Shown one piece after another: positions 1-10,194 of a stretch of 64,000 bases of DNA. The translations under genes and the position numbers were made by a program. A model generated the notes under the pieces. That model ran no database searches. It saw nothing but the letters and a program-made list of their open reading frames with translations, and was not told the DNA's origin. Every line of letters starts with the position of its first letter. The first letter of the stretch is position 1. The stretch is from Candidatus Salinicoccus stercoripullorum. Its GTDB lineage: Bacteria; Bacillota; Bacilli; Staphylococcales; Salinicoccaceae. The stretch spans positions 186,001 through 250,000 of the forward strand of contig DXHR01000003.1 of NCBI GenBank assembly GCA_019113295.1, read 5' to 3'.

Positions 1-754
1 AAGGAATGGACAATTTCAGCACGCGTCCCGCTGCAAGATCCCCCTCACGCCTTGCCCACAGCCTGATTACCAGATAGACGGCCGAAATAATCAGCTGGAA
101 GTATGCGAAGTAGAAATTGTTGATGAGCGTAAGCGCGACGGCGAATACGAACAGTCCCGGCCGGCCTTTTCTGATGAGTATCTCGAGTGCCAGAAATGTC
201 AGCGGCAGCCAGATGAAGACATCACTGAAGAACGACCAGAAGATGGTAAACCTGAAATAAGTCGGTGATGCTGCGAATATGAACCCGCCGATCACTGAGT
301 ATACCGCTCTGACACCTGTCGCCTTCAGGAATTTATATGTGAAGAATATGATGGCGAATGTCTTCAGGATGGATATGAAAAATGCGTTGAATGCCCAGAA
401 TTCGATGGTTCCGGTATCATAGCCGAATAAAAATTCACCAATCCGGACAAAGATGATGTTGATGTGATAGACGACATTCGTCGAATAGTAATAGGCGAGA
501 TCAGTATAGAAATCCCCGCCGAGCCCGAAATCCATATCAAAGAACAGTGTGCCATCCGTGAACTTTTCATAGAGGTAGAGCTGCATCGGCAGCATCTGCT
601 CCAGTCCGTCATTGGCGCCCGTCATGAATATCTTCTGCTTTTCATCATCCGGGACGATCAGACGCCAGAGCACATAGGCATGTGACAGCACTGCCAGAAA
701 GGCGATGAGCATCAAATACCGGAAACGTTTTGTGAGCAGGATCATCTTCTCCAT
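1..754 (-). CDS. yfhO: YfhO family membrane glycosyltransferase (3' end missing)
   Basis: The minus-strand frame opens at an ATG at 754 (MEKMILLTKRF) and runs off the window edge, so only about 251 N-terminal residues are visible. It has hydrophobic segments and a luminal-type loop with acidic and aromatic residues near residues 30-80. This is the layout of YfhO, a large multi-pass GT-C-like protein usually over 800 residues. In B. subtilis, YfhO with CsbB and GtcA decorates lipoteichoic acid with GlcNAc. The gene begins 2 bp after the GtrA stop codon, so the three genes form one operon. The polymer modified here is inferred. The family call rests on similarity by eye plus context. Confidence 0.8.
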   Translation of the reverse strand, partial: MEKMILLTKRFRYLMLIAFLAVLSHAYVLWRLIVPDDEKQKIFMTGANDGLEQMLPMQLYLYEKFTDGTLFFDMDFGLGGDFYTDLAYYYSTNVVYHINIIFVRIGEFLFGYDTGTIEFWAFNAFFISILKTFAIIFFTYKFLKATGVRAVYSVIGGFIFAASPTYFRFTIFWSFFSDVFIWLPLTFLALEILIRKGRPGLFVFAVALTLINNFYFAYFQLIISAVYLVIRLWARREGDLAAGRVLKLSIP

Positions 755-756
755 TT

Positions 757-1143
757 TCAAACCTCTTTATCCTTGAGCACCCACCGCGTAATTGTATATG
801 TAACAGGCACAGTGACAATCAGAACAGGCAGGGGCGCAATGATTTCATTCCAGCGGAACGTGTCGACGAATATATACAGCAGCAGGGTCTGCATGGCCAT
901 GTTGACCATCTGGGTGAGCGGAAATTTCAAAAATCGTGACCAGGTCGGCCGCACCCGGTAAACAAAAAGGCAGTTCAGAAAGTATGAAATGACAAATGCC
1001 GCCAAAAAGCCGGTAACATGGGATAAAAGATAGGAAAGTCCGGCCCGGAGCAGCAGCATATAGATTACATAATAATTGAGAGTGTTCAGCAGTCCGGTCA
1101 GGATGAACCGTGTGAATTCACTGCTGATGTCATTTCGTCTCAT
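757..1143 (-). CDS. gtcA: GtrA/GtcA family polyprenyl-linked sugar flippase
   Basis: A 128-residue protein with about four membrane segments and the GtrA pattern (FTRFILTGLLNTLNYYVIY near the N-terminus, then a basic loop FVYRVRPTW). GtrA-type proteins are thought to move undecaprenyl-phosphate-linked sugar across the membrane for a GT-C transferase. Two ATGs are in frame, at 1152 and 1143. The AAAAGG motif abuts the first and lies about 8 nt before the second, so I take 1143. The gene overlaps the csbB-like gene by 14 bp and is followed 2 bp later by yfhO, which fits coupled translation of a three-part glycosylation unit. Confidence 0.85.
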   Translation of the reverse strand: MRRNDISSEFTRFILTGLLNTLNYYVIYMLLLRAGLSYLLSHVTGFLAAFVISYFLNCLFVYRVRPTWSRFLKFPLTQMVNMAMQTLLLYIFVDTFRWNEIIAPLPVLIVTVPVTYTITRWVLKDKEV

Positions 1144-2077
1144 GCAAATCATCCTTTTCCCGGAATCCGGAGTCCGACTCCTCCCGGATGATGAAATTCG
1201 GCCTGTTCTTGGTTTCTATATATATCCTGCCGATATATTCACCGATGATGCCGAGTGAGAAAAGCTGCACGCTGCCAAGCAGGAGCAGACTGGCGATGAT
1301 GGTGAAGTAGCCGGGCTCATCCACACCGTATATCAGTATATTGACGAAGATATAGAGGATATAGGCCAGTGATATGAGAAGGACCACTAGGCCGAGATGG
1401 AAACAGATGCGGAGCGGCCGGTGATTGTAGGCGCTGATGCCGTCCACCGCGTAATCGAAAAGCTTGAAAGCGTGGAACCTCGATTTCCCATTCGTACGTC
1501 CTACGTGGTTGAATTCAACCACTTTCTTGCCGAATCCGACCCATTCGAAAATGCCTTTCGAAAAGCGGTTATTTTCACTGAGCAGCAGGATGGCATCGAT
1601 CACTTTGCGTGAAATGAGCCGGAAGTCGCCTTCCCCGTCGACAAGCCGGACGGTGCTCGTGCTGTTCATCACCCTGTAGAACAGGTTCGCCGGTATGCGT
1701 TTTATAAGGGGCTCTCCGCTCCTGTTCCGTTTGGCGATCACCTGGTCATATCCCGCTTCGAAATACGCGTTCATCTCTGCAATCATGCGGGGGGGATGCT
1801 GGAGGTCGCCGTCCATGATGACAGCAGCTTCTCCGCGCGCCTTACCGAGCCCTGCGATGATGGCCGATTCCTTGCCGAAATTGCGGGAGAAGGAAATGTA
1901 TCTGACGTGCCGGCCGCCGAGACATTTTATCGTCTCCAATGTATCATCCGTCGAGCCATCATCGATGAAGATGATCTCATGTTCTTTTCCGATCACCTGC
2001 ATCACTTCAAGGATTTCATCATGCAGCACAAGGACGTTCCGCGCTTCATTTAGAACAGGAACTATGATTGACAGCAT
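1130..2077 (-). CDS. csbB: CsbB/GtrB-like polyprenyl-phosphate glycosyltransferase (GT2)
   Basis: A 315-residue protein: a GT2 domain (IIVPVLNE at the N-terminus, IDDGSTDDT, then DGDLQHPP as the DxD metal site), followed by two C-terminal membrane helices and the end motif GEYIGRIYIETKNRP. This is the undecaprenyl-phosphate sugar transferase type (GtrB, CsbB, ArnC). It would charge the lipid carrier on the cytoplasmic face for GtrA and YfhO. A strong AGGAGGTG ribosome site precedes the ATG. The promoter region is shared with the divergent rbgA. The sugar (GlcNAc in B. subtilis CsbB) cannot be read from sequence. Confidence 0.88.
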   Translation of the reverse strand: MLSIIVPVLNEARNVLVLHDEILEVMQVIGKEHEIIFIDDGSTDDTLETIKCLGGRHVRYISFSRNFGKESAIIAGLGKARGEAAVIMDGDLQHPPRMIAEMNAYFEAGYDQVIAKRNRSGEPLIKRIPANLFYRVMNSTSTVRLVDGEGDFRLISRKVIDAILLLSENNRFSKGIFEWVGFGKKVVEFNHVGRTNGKSRFHAFKLFDYAVDGISAYNHRPLRICFHLGLVVLLISLAYILYIFVNILIYGVDEPGYFTIIASLLLLGSVQLFSLGIIGEYIGRIYIETKNRPNFIIREESDSGFREKDDLHETK

Positions 2078-2167
2078 TTCCCCACCTCCTCAGGATTTAT
2101 TAAATGATGATTGTATTATATAATATGGAGATGAATTAATGAAATATAAGGAACGAAGGTGAGGCCA
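2078..2167. promoter_or_regulatory. Divergent promoter region, csbB operon / rbgA
   Basis: This 90-bp intergenic stretch separates genes transcribed away from each other. TATAAT on the plus strand at 2119-2124 lies in a near-symmetric AT block (TATTATATAATA), so it can serve as a -10 box for both directions. On the minus strand a TTCATT hexamer lies 17 nt upstream of its TATAAT. The plus-strand -35 is poor (TTTATT). Ribosome sites are AGGTGAGG for rbgA and AGGAGGTG for csbB. The pairing of boxes is inference. Confidence 0.45.
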
Positions 2168-3019
2168 ATGAGTATAAACTGGTTCCCGGGCCACATGGCA
2201 AAGGCGCGCAGGGAAATCGAAGAGAACCTGAAGAAAATTGATGTTGTCATAGAAATACTGGATGCAAGGATTCCGTCTTCAAGCCACAATCCGATGCTCG
2301 ATGAAGTGACCCGGCACAAGCCCCGCGTGGTCATTCTCAATAAAAAGGACATGGCGGATGAAGCTGCGACGAAATCATGGATTTCAAAACTTGAGAAGGA
2401 AGGAAAGCATCCGGTTGCCATCAGCGGCAGGGATAATCAGATCATCCGCAAGATCGAGCCGCTCGCAATCGAAGCGACAAATGAAATGTTCGAGAAAATG
2501 GCTGCAAAAGGCATCAACAGAAGGGCCATCCGGGCGATGATCATCGGTATTCCGAATGTCGGAAAATCCACGATCATCAATAATATTGCAAAAAAGAAGA
2601 TCGCACAGACCGGCAATACACCGGGAGTGACAAAACGCCAGCAGTGGATCAAGGCGGGAACACGCATGGAGCTTCTGGATACACCGGGCATACTGTGGCC
2701 GAAGTTCGAAGGCGAGGAGACAGGTAAAAAGCTCTCCCTTACCGGTGCCATCAAAGATACAGTCGTACCGCTTGATGAAGTGGCGATATACGGCTTGAAA
2801 TTCCTGCTTGGGCATGACAGGGAGACATTCAACAGGTTCTACAATATCGATGCAGATGTGGATTCGGACATTGTGGAGACATATGAAGCAATCGGCAGAT
2901 CACGGGGCCTTAAAGCAGGGGGAGACGAAATCAACTATGAAGCGGTCACGAACAGGATCATATACGACATCAGGAATGCCAAAATCGGAAGATATACATT
3001 CGACCGGGCGGTGGATTGA
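2168..3019 (+). CDS. rbgA: Ribosome biogenesis GTPase RbgA (YlqF)
   Basis: A 283-residue, circularly permuted GTPase that drives a late step of 50S subunit maturation. The N-terminus is [17 protein letters not shown]; His9 matches the catalytic histidine known in B. subtilis RbgA. Motif order is permuted: G4 (NKKD, residues 58-61) precedes G1 (GIPNVGKST) and G3 (DTPG). A C-terminal helical domain follows. A GTG at 2159 is in frame but overlaps the AGGTGAGG ribosome site; the ATG at 2168 gives the family's normal N-terminus. The rnhB gene starts directly after the stop codon. Confidence 0.96.
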   Translation: MSINWFPGHMAKARREIEENLKKIDVVIEILDARIPSSSHNPMLDEVTRHKPRVVILNKKDMADEAATKSWISKLEKEGKHPVAISGRDNQIIRKIEPLAIEATNEMFEKMAAKGINRRAIRAMIIGIPNVGKSTIINNIAKKKIAQTGNTPGVTKRQQWIKAGTRMELLDTPGILWPKFEGEETGKKLSLTGAIKDTVVPLDEVAIYGLKFLLGHDRETFNRFYNIDADVDSDIVETYEAIGRSRGLKAGGDEINYEAVTNRIIYDIRNAKIGRYTFDRAVD

Positions 3020-3784
3020 TTGAAGTCCGTATATGAAATCACTGCAGAGATCGCCGGTTTCTCAACACTTGCAGAGATTGAAAACTGTATATACCAGGGA
3101 GACGGCCGTAAAGGCGTAATGGATGCTCTCGGCAGGCAGAAGAGGCGAATTGAAAAAGAGCTGGCGCTGCTGGACAAATATGAAGGGATGCGCCGGTATG
3201 AGCGTGAACTTGAGCCGGGCTGCAGCTTCATTGCAGGTGTGGATGAAGCCGGGCGCGGTCCGATCGCCGGAGAAGTCGTGGCAGCTGCTGTAATACTGCC
3301 CGACGGATTTTTATTGCCCGGTCTGGACGATTCAAAAAAGCTGTCAGCCAAAAAGCGCGAAGTATTCCGTGAAATCATCATGCGCGAAGCACATGTCGGC
3401 GTCGGCATCGCCGATGCCGGCGAAATAGACGCCATGAACATCTACGAGGCGGCAAGGGTTGCGATGCAGAGGGCTGTTGAAAGCCTCCCCGTCAGGCCGG
3501 ATTATCTTCTCGTGGATGCGATGACGGTTGATGCGGGAGTGGAAGAGACATCCATCATAAAGGGGGATGCGAACTCAGTGTCCATCGCCGCAGCGAGTGT
3601 AATTGCCAAAACGACACGCGACAGGATGATGGCGGAATATGATATGCTGTATCCCGGTTACCATTTCTCAAGTAATAAAGGGTATGGTACAAAGGACCAT
3701 CTGGCCGGACTTGAGGATCTCGGCGCCACGCCAATACACCGGAAAACCTTTGAACCGGTCAAAAGTTTGATTCTAAAGCATTAA
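3020..3784 (+). CDS. rnhB: Ribonuclease HII
   Basis: A 254-residue protein that removes ribonucleotides from RNA-DNA hybrids. The catalytic block is GVDEAGRGPIAGEVV, with Asp75 and Glu76 as first metal ligands; DDSKKLSAKKRE, the VDAM aspartate and the SVIAKTTRD motif follow. It has the N-terminal extension of about 70 residues typical of Gram-positive RNase HII, close to the 255 residues of S. aureus. Translation starts at a TTG that abuts the rbgA stop codon, after a GGTGGA ribosome site, so coupling to rbgA is likely. Confidence 0.95.
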   Translation: MKSVYEITAEIAGFSTLAEIENCIYQGDGRKGVMDALGRQKRRIEKELALLDKYEGMRRYERELEPGCSFIAGVDEAGRGPIAGEVVAAAVILPDGFLLPGLDDSKKLSAKKREVFREIIMREAHVGVGIADAGEIDAMNIYEAARVAMQRAVESLPVRPDYLLVDAMTVDAGVEETSIIKGDANSVSIAAASVIAKTTRDRMMAEYDMLYPGYHFSSNKGYGTKDHLAGLEDLGATPIHRKTFEPVKSLILKH

Positions 3785-3798
3785 TTTAATTTCTTCAG

Positions 3799-3827
3799 TT
3801 TACTTTGATGAAATCCTTTTCTATAAT
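3799..3827 (+). promoter_or_regulatory. Probable sigma-A promoter of sucCD
   Basis: TTTACT at 3799-3804 and a perfect TATAAT at 3822-3827 are separated by 17 bp, just downstream of the rnhB stop and 39 bp before sucC. Spacing and -10 are ideal; the -35 matches 4 of 6 consensus bases. Confidence 0.65.
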
Positions 3828-3865
3828 TGAATGGTAAGGTTTAAAAAAGTCTTAGGAGGATGAAC

Positions 3866-5035
3866 ATGAATATCCATGAGTATCAAGGGAAAGAAATTTT
3901 TCGCTCCATGGGCGTAGCTGTGCCTGAAGGCAGCGTGGCATATACACCTGAGGAAGCAGTGGACGTTGCAAAAACACTCGATTCCGATGTGTATGTTGTA
4001 AAAGCTCAGATCCACGCAGGCGGCCGCGGGAAAGCCGGCGGTGTCAAAATTGCCAAGTCCATCGATGAGGTGAGGGAATATGCCAAGGAACTGCTCGGCA
4101 AAGTTCTCGTTACACATCAGACAGGGCCCGAAGGCAAAGAAGTCAAAAGGCTTCTGATCGAAGAAGGCTGCGATATCCAGAATGAATTCTACATCGGTTT
4201 CGTCATCGACCGCGCAACTGACCGCGTCGTTCTGATGGGGTCCGAAGAGGGCGGTACGGAAATCGAGGAAGTAGCTGAAAAAACACCTGAAAAGATCTTC
4301 AAGGAAGTTATCGACCCTGTCATCGGCCTGATGCCGTACCAGGCGAAACGCCTTGCGTTCAACATAAACATCCCTAAAGAGTCCGTTAATAAAGCGGCTA
4401 AACTCATGCTTTCACTGTACAATGTATTTACAGAGAAAGATTGTGCAATCGTGGAAATCAACCCGCTTGTATCCACCGGTTCCGGAGACGTTCTTGCACT
4501 GGATGCGAAGATCAACTTTGATGAAAACGCACTGTTCCGCAACAAGGATATTGTAGAACTCCGCGACCTCGATGAGGAGGACCCGAAAGAGATCGAAGCT
4601 TCAAAATATGACCTTTCATACGTTGCCCTCGATGGAAACATCGGCTGCATGGTGAACGGTGCAGGTCTTGCGATGGCAACTATGGATACGATCAATCATT
4701 TCGGCGGAAAACCTGCCAACTTCCTCGATGTAGGGGGCGGCGCAACAACCGAGAAAGTTACCGAAGCATTCAAGATCATCCTCGGCGATGAAGGTGTCAG
4801 AGGTATCTTTGTCAATATTTTCGGCGGCATCATGAAATGTGACGTCATTGCTGAAGGTGTTGTGGAGGCAGTCAAGAATGTCGGTCTCGATATTCCGCTT
4901 GTAGTACGTCTTGAAGGTACGAACGTCGAGAGAGGTAAGGAAATACTTGATGCTTCAGATTTCGACATCATCCCTGCAAGCACTATGGCGGAAGGCGCTC
5001 AAAAAATCATTGAAGCGGTCAACCAAAATAAATAA
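3866..5035 (+). CDS. sucC: Succinyl-CoA synthetase (ADP-forming), beta subunit
   Basis: A 389-residue ATP-grasp subunit of succinyl-CoA ligase, which makes ATP from succinyl-CoA in the TCA cycle. The N-terminus [10 protein letters not shown] is diagnostic. The ATP-grasp fold covers roughly residues 1-235 ([16 protein letters not shown]), and the ligase domain follows ([29 protein letters not shown]). I chose the ATG at 3866, 6 nt after AGGAGG at 3854-3859; another ATG at 3860 abuts that site. The sucD gene follows 17 bp later. Confidence 0.97.
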   Translation: MNIHEYQGKEIFRSMGVAVPEGSVAYTPEEAVDVAKTLDSDVYVVKAQIHAGGRGKAGGVKIAKSIDEVREYAKELLGKVLVTHQTGPEGKEVKRLLIEEGCDIQNEFYIGFVIDRATDRVVLMGSEEGGTEIEEVAEKTPEKIFKEVIDPVIGLMPYQAKRLAFNINIPKESVNKAAKLMLSLYNVFTEKDCAIVEINPLVSTGSGDVLALDAKINFDENALFRNKDIVELRDLDEEDPKEIEASKYDLSYVALDGNIGCMVNGAGLAMATMDTINHFGGKPANFLDVGGGATTEKVTEAFKIILGDEGVRGIFVNIFGGIMKCDVIAEGVVEAVKNVGLDIPLVVRLEGTNVERGKEILDASDFDIIPASTMAEGAQKIIEAVNQNK

Positions 5036-5052
5036 TAACGGAGGAATCTACT

Positions 5053-5961
5053 GTGGGTGTATTTATCGATAAAGATACGAAAGTACTGGTACAAGGTATA
5101 ACAGGTTCAACAGCGCTGTTCCATACAAAACAGATGATAGAATACGGCACGAAGATCGTCGCCGGCGTCACTCCAGGCAAAGGCGGCCAGGAAGTGGAAG
5201 GTGTTCCTGTATACAATACTGTTGAAGAAGCTAAAGAAGCAACGGGTGCAAACGTCTCTGTAATCTATGTTCCTGCACCATTTGCAGCTGATGCGATCGT
5301 CGAGGCGGCAGATGCAGAACTTGATATGGCAATCTGCATTACAGAGCATATCCCTGTGCTCGACATGGTCAAAGTGAAACGCTATCTCGAAGACAAGAAG
5401 ACACGTCTTGTAGGACCGAACTGTCCGGGTGTCATTACAGCCGATGAGTGCAAGATTGGCATCATGCCTGGCTATATCCACCAAAAAGGGCACGTCGGCG
5501 TAGTCAGCCGTTCAGGCACACTGACATATGAAGCCGTTCACCAGCTGACAGAAGCGGGAATCGGCCAGACGACTGCTGTAGGTATTGGCGGTGACCCTGT
5601 CAATGGTACAGACTTCATCGATTCACTCAAAGCTTTCAATGAAGACCCCGAAACTTATGCGGTCGTCATGATCGGCGAAATCGGTGGTACTGCCGAAGAG
5701 GAAGCTGCGGAGTGGGTCAAGGAAAACATGACCAAGCCTGTAGTCGGCTTCATCGGCGGTGTGACAGCACCTCCCGGCAAACGCATGGGGCATGCCGGTG
5801 CGATCATCTCAGGCGGCAAAGGTACTGCTGATGAGAAGATCAAGACTATGAATTCATGCGGGATTGAAACAGCGGATACCCCGTCTGAAATAGGTGAAAC
5901 GCTGATTGGGCGGATCAAAAAAGAAGACGGACTTTATGAAAAATGTCTGACTGTAAAGTAA
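5053..5961 (+). CDS. sucD: Succinyl-CoA synthetase, alpha subunit
   Basis: A 302-residue partner of SucC. It has an N-terminal CoA-binding Rossmann domain ([17 protein letters not shown]) and a ligase domain with the active-site phosphohistidine in MGHAGAI (His247). Length and order match the family. It starts at GTG 5053 after a GGAGGA site and is followed by a terminator, so sucCD is a two-gene unit. The enzyme feeds the same 2-oxoglutarate/succinyl-CoA node as korAB at 49710-52315. Confidence 0.97.
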   Translation: MGVFIDKDTKVLVQGITGSTALFHTKQMIEYGTKIVAGVTPGKGGQEVEGVPVYNTVEEAKEATGANVSVIYVPAPFAADAIVEAADAELDMAICITEHIPVLDMVKVKRYLEDKKTRLVGPNCPGVITADECKIGIMPGYIHQKGHVGVVSRSGTLTYEAVHQLTEAGIGQTTAVGIGGDPVNGTDFIDSLKAFNEDPETYAVVMIGEIGGTAEEEAAEWVKENMTKPVVGFIGGVTAPPGKRMGHAGAIISGGKGTADEKIKTMNSCGIETADTPSEIGETLIGRIKKEDGLYEKCLTVK

Positions 5962-5990
5962 ATGAAATATAAATCACCGATGTAGTGATG

Positions 5991-6028
5991 AAAGAGGAGG
6001 ATCCCGATGGATTTCTCCTCTTTTTTTA
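5991..6028 (+). terminator. Rho-independent terminator after sucD
   Basis: AAAGAGGAG at 5991-5999 pairs with CTCCTCTTT at 6015-6023, and the second arm runs into a run of T residues. It closes the sucCD unit. Confidence 0.9.
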
Positions 6029-6119
6029 CTTTTATTGACAGTGAATGTACCGGAATGGTAACGGAGATGCTGCCATTTTTCTTCTATAATATATATAAAC
6101 ATAAAACAGGAGGAAGATG

Positions 6120-6956
6120 ATGAAGATGCTATCGATGAGCCTTGCCGGCGTCACCCCACATGAATATGCGGTGCTTTTGGGAAAGGAGAGAAGGATTGAC
6201 AGAAAGAAACTTGCTGAAAAAATGAGATTTTCCGGGCATCTCGATGAGGAATACCTAAAGAGGAACATGAGGGAGAACAACATTTCAGTGATCACCATCG
6301 AAGATGGATCCTATCCTGCGAAGCTCAGGGAAATCTATGATCCTCCCTATATTATCTACTGCAGGGGGGATATTGGATTATTGAATGATCCGCTGCTCGG
6401 TGTGGTCGGAAGCAGGAAGGCGACCAGCTACTCCAGGATGGTATTATCTGATATTTTACCCCATTTTAAAAATAAAATTTCAATAGTTTCAGGACTTGCC
6501 TACGGAGCCGATGAGATGGCGCATGAAATTTCCATTAATGCAGGATTGAAAACAATCGGTGTACTGGCTTTCGGATTCGATTTCCATTACCCGGCGACGA
6601 CAAAAAGCGTCAGGGGGATAATGGAGAAAGACCACCTGGTCATCAGTGAATATCCTCCTTCTGCAGGGATCGACAAATGGAAGTTCATTGCAAGGAACCG
6701 CATCATAGCAGGACTTTCAGAAGGCGTACTTGTTACGGAGGCTGAGGAGAAGAGCGGGAGCCTTATTACATTGGACATGGCCCTGAATGAAAATCGTCAT
6801 GCCTATTGCGTCCCGGGCAACATCACTTCGAAATTATCGGCCGGAACAAATTCAAGGGTGCGTGAAGGGGCGAAACCGGTCATGTGTGCGGAGGACATTT
6901 TAGAAGATTTTTCCTTTGGAATTTCATCTGCACCGGAAAAATTAAAACTTTTATAG
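6120..6956 (+). CDS. dprA: DNA-processing protein DprA
   Basis: A 278-residue DprA/Smf protein, which loads RecA on incoming single-stranded DNA during transformation. The Rossmann core shows [24 protein letters not shown], the FDFHYP segment, [29 protein letters not shown] and [12 protein letters not shown]. There is no C-terminal winged helix, as in the short Staphylococcus form. ATGs lie at 6117, 6120 and 6126; spacing to AGGAGG (6108-6113) favours 6120. TATAAT at 6085-6090 may be its -10 box, without a good -35. Confidence 0.93.
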   Translation: MKMLSMSLAGVTPHEYAVLLGKERRIDRKKLAEKMRFSGHLDEEYLKRNMRENNISVITIEDGSYPAKLREIYDPPYIIYCRGDIGLLNDPLLGVVGSRKATSYSRMVLSDILPHFKNKISIVSGLAYGADEMAHEISINAGLKTIGVLAFGFDFHYPATTKSVRGIMEKDHLVISEYPPSAGIDKWKFIARNRIIAGLSEGVLVTEAEEKSGSLITLDMALNENRHAYCVPGNITSKLSAGTNSRVREGAKPVMCAEDILEDFSFGISSAPEKLKLL

Positions 6957-7024
6957 TTGACAAACAATTTTGGTTCACTGTATTATTTGGATTTGAAAAG
7001 ACAAGAAAAAGGAGGCAGTCGAAA

Positions 7025-9091
7025 ATGGCGGATAATTTGGTTATTGTCGAATCGCCGGCCAAAGCCAAAACCATCGAAAAGTACCTTGGTAAACGATACA
7101 AAGTCGTAGCTTCGATGGGGCATGTTCGAGATTTGCCTCGCAGTCAAACGGGGATAGATACGGAAAACAATTACGAGCCTAAATACATTACCATTCGCGG
7201 CAAGGGTCCACTTCTCAAAGATTTGAAGAAGGAAGCCAAAAAAGCGAAGAAAATATACCTGGCAAGTGACCCGGACCGCGAAGGTGAAGCCATTGCCTGG
7301 CATTTGAGCCATGCGCTTGGTGACGATAAAGATTATTACAGAGTTGTTTTCAACGAAATAACGAAAGATGCAGTCAAAGAGAGTTTCAAACATCCCGGGG
7401 AAATCAACCAGCAGCTGGTGGACGCCCAGCAGGCAAGACGCATACTGGACCGTCTGGTAGGCTACAATATTTCACCTGTATTATGGAAGAAAGTGAAAAA
7501 AGGTCTGTCGGCAGGACGTGTGCAGTCCGTTGCATTGAGGCTTGTGATTGACCGTGAAAATGAAATACGCAACTTCAAGCCCGAAGAATACTGGACGATC
7601 ACAGGACAGTTCAAACATGGACGCAGTTCTTTCGAGGGTAAATTCAACCGTCTTAAAGACGAAAAGATCAAGCTCAAAACGAAAGATGATGTGGACGAAG
7701 TGCTCGCACAGCTTGATGGTGATGAGTTTAATGTAGATTCTGTCGAGAAGAAAGAGAAGAAGAGGTTCCCGGCACAGCCGTTCACGACATCATCCCTCCA
7801 GCAGGAAGCGGCACGCAAATTGAACTTCAAGGCACGGAAGACGATGATGATCGCCCAGCAGCTGTATGAGGGGATCGACATCAAGCGTGAAGGCACAGTG
7901 GGTCTTATCACCTATATGAGAACAGACTCCACAAGGATTTCGCCGGTCGCCCAAAAAGAGGCGACGGATTTCATACAGAAGGAATACGGCGATGAATATG
8001 TCGGCCGTAAAAAATCAACCAAACAGTCCGAATCAAGCCAGGACGCACACGAAGCTGTCCGGCCGACTTCCGCCAACCGCACGCCGGCGAATATGAAACA
8101 GTACCTTTCCCGTGATCAGTACAGGCTCTACAAACTGATATGGGACCGTTTCATTGCGAGCAGCATGGCTCCGGCCATACTCGACACCGTCAAGATGGAC
8201 CTTTCCAACAACGGCGTTATCTTCAGAAGCAATGGACAGACGATCAAGTTCAAAGGATTCATGCAGATTTATATTGAAGGAAATGACGATGGTGACGAAG
8301 ACATGAACAGCCGTCTTCCGGAAATTGCAGAAAATGAAACTGTCAAAAGTGAAAAAGTCGAACCGAAGCAGCATTTCACACAGCCGCCGCCGAGATTTAC
8401 TGAGGCAAGACTGGTAAAAACACTCGAAGAGCTGGGCATCGGCAGGCCGTCAACCTATGCACCGACCATCGATACGATACAAAAACGCAATTATGTGAAG
8501 ATGGACCAGAAGCGTTTCATGCCGACTGAGATCGGTGAAATCGTCAATCAGTCCATGAACGAGTACTTTCCGGACATCATCGATGTCGACTTCACCCGGA
8601 CAATGGAAAAAAGTCTGGATGATATTGCAGAAGGCGGCGCATCATGGGTCAAGGTCATAGATGATTTCTACAAAGATTTCAGTCCGCAGGTGGAACGGGC
8701 GGATGAAGAGATGGAAAAAATCGAAATCAAAGATGAGCCGGCAGGCGAGGACTGTGAGAAATGTGGTTCACCGATGGTCTATAAGATGGGCCGTTACGGC
8801 AAGTTCATGGCATGCTCCAACTTCCCCGACTGCAGGAACACAAAAGCCATCGTCAAGACGATCGGGGTCAAATGCCCGAAATGCAAAGACGGTGAAGTGG
8901 TCGAGAGAAAATCCAAAAAGAATCGTATTTTCTACGGATGCGACCAGTACCCTGAGTGCGACTTCATTTCGTGGGACCGTCCGATCGGCAGGAACTGCCC
9001 GAAATGCGACCATTATCTGGTGGAGACGAAAAAAGGTAAAAAGGCAAAAGTCAAATGTACAAACTGTGATTACGAAGAAAAGGCTGAATGA
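7025..9091 (+). CDS. topA: DNA topoisomerase I
   Basis: A 688-residue type IA topoisomerase that relaxes negative supercoils. The Toprim domain starts at residue 4 ([17 protein letters not shown], then [12 protein letters not shown]). The active-site tyrosine is Tyr297 in [12 protein letters not shown]. Three C-terminal zinc-ribbon units begin at CEKCGSP, CPKCKDG and CPKCDHY; the last has the fourth cysteines in CTNCDYE. The ATG at 7025 after AGGAGG is the correct start; the frame is open upstream but that part is unlike the family. In S. aureus trmFO follows, but here xerC does. Confidence 0.97.
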   Translation: MADNLVIVESPAKAKTIEKYLGKRYKVVASMGHVRDLPRSQTGIDTENNYEPKYITIRGKGPLLKDLKKEAKKAKKIYLASDPDREGEAIAWHLSHALGDDKDYYRVVFNEITKDAVKESFKHPGEINQQLVDAQQARRILDRLVGYNISPVLWKKVKKGLSAGRVQSVALRLVIDRENEIRNFKPEEYWTITGQFKHGRSSFEGKFNRLKDEKIKLKTKDDVDEVLAQLDGDEFNVDSVEKKEKKRFPAQPFTTSSLQQEAARKLNFKARKTMMIAQQLYEGIDIKREGTVGLITYMRTDSTRISPVAQKEATDFIQKEYGDEYVGRKKSTKQSESSQDAHEAVRPTSANRTPANMKQYLSRDQYRLYKLIWDRFIASSMAPAILDTVKMDLSNNGVIFRSNGQTIKFKGFMQIYIEGNDDGDEDMNSRLPEIAENETVKSEKVEPKQHFTQPPPRFTEARLVKTLEELGIGRPSTYAPTIDTIQKRNYVKMDQKRFMPTEIGEIVNQSMNEYFPDIIDVDFTRTMEKSLDDIAEGGASWVKVIDDFYKDFSPQVERADEEMEKIEIKDEPAGEDCEKCGSPMVYKMGRYGKFMACSNFPDCRNTKAIVKTIGVKCPKCKDGEVVERKSKKNRIFYGCDQYPECDFISWDRPIGRNCPKCDHYLVETKKGKKAKVKCTNCDYEEKAE

Positions 9092-9096
9092 GTTGA

Positions 9097-9127
9097 AATA
9101 CCCATATGCACATATGGGTATTTTTTA
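9097..9127 (+). terminator. Rho-independent terminator after topA
   Basis: A near-perfect inverted repeat (AATACCCATATG at 9097-9108, CATATGGGTATT at 9111-9122) runs into six T residues. It begins 5 nt after the topA stop codon. The remaining 180 bp to xerC hold TACAAT at 9189-9194 as a possible -10 and nothing else I can name. Confidence 0.9.
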
Positions 9128-9307
9128 CTTGTGTAAAAATGTTTTAATAATATTCATTAAATTTTGTGCATTTTTGGTTTGAATAGTTTACAATATATGA
9201 TTGGGAACTGGAGGACGGCGCCAAAAGCGCAAATTTTAAAGCGGACCCCGTATCATTTGTATGATTTTTTGTAATTGTGATAAGATTCAGATAAAGGGGG
9301 TGGGCGT

Positions 9308-10183
9308 ATCCGCTACCTTGACCAGTTTCTGGATCAGCTGACATTCCAGCGGAACCTGTCGGAACATACTGTTATGAATTATAAAAGGGACATCCTTGAA
9401 TTTGAAAAATTCCTGAAAGCAGAATCGCTTGTCGTGGAGCAGTTCAAATATATGGATGCCAGAAACTATCTCAACGGGCTGTATGAAAAAAAATTGAAGA
9501 AAACTACGGTGTCCAGGAAGATATCTTCATTGAGGAGCTTTTATAATTATCTGCTGGACCGTAATATTGTGGCTGTCAATCCATTCAGCAGCCTGCCCAA
9601 CCCGAAGCAGGAAAAGCCATTGCCGGGTTTTCTTTACGAGAATGAAATCAATGCGCTGTTCGAGGGTCTGGACCGGACTTCAAGCATGTATATTAGAGAT
9701 CTCGCCCTTCTGGAACTGCTCTATGCAACCGGCATCCGCGCCTCGGAGCTTCTGGGTTTGAACATTTCGGACATCGACTTCAGCCATTCATTCATCAAAG
9801 TCCATGGCAAGGGGGGCAAAGAAAGAGTTGTCCCTTTCGGCAGCAAGGCATCGCGTGCCCTTGGTGACTACATTGAGGCACACCGGGGGGCGATCAGGGA
9901 CGGCGGAGCATTCTGGATCAACCACCGGGGCGGCCCGCTGACTTCCCGCGGACTGAGATACGTCCTTGATATGATGGTCAAAAAGAGTGCGAGTGATTTT
10001 CATATACACCCTCATAAGATCAGACACAGTTTTGCGACACATCTGCTTAATAACGGGGCGGATCTCAGGGCGGTGCAGGATCTGCTCGGACATGAATCTC
10101 TTTCTGCAACCCAGAGGTATACCCACGTCTCCAGGGAACAGCTGAGGAAGACGTATTTGGAACATCATCCAGCAAATAAGTAA
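9308..10183 (+). CDS. xerC: Tyrosine recombinase XerC (apparent non-AUG start)
   Basis: A tyrosine recombinase that resolves chromosome dimers with XerD at dif. The catalytic set is visible: Arg in GIRASELL, Lys in [23 protein letters not shown], His in [17 protein letters not shown] and the Tyr there. The first ATG in frame (9374) would give 269 residues and cut the core-binding domain. Upstream the frame reads [18 protein letters not shown], which matches the S. aureus XerC N-terminus, back to a TAA at 9281. The frame has no ATG, GTG or TTG there. ATC at 9308, after the AAAGGGGGTG purine run, would give 291 residues, near the family's 298. Start is inferred. Confidence 0.85.
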   Translation: MRYLDQFLDQLTFQRNLSEHTVMNYKRDILEFEKFLKAESLVVEQFKYMDARNYLNGLYEKKLKKTTVSRKISSLRSFYNYLLDRNIVAVNPFSSLPNPKQEKPLPGFLYENEINALFEGLDRTSSMYIRDLALLELLYATGIRASELLGLNISDIDFSHSFIKVHGKGGKERVVPFGSKASRALGDYIEAHRGAIRDGGAFWINHRGGPLTSRGLRYVLDMMVKKSASDFHIHPHKIRHSFATHLLNNGADLRAVQDLLGHESLSATQRYTHVSREQLRKTYLEHHPANK

Positions 10184-10194
10184 GAGGTGGAAAC

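Noticed and set aside
6884..7024. An N-terminal extension of topoisomerase I
   Set aside because: The frame is open but overlaps dprA, shows no family similarity, and ATG 7025 has AGGAGG at the right distance.
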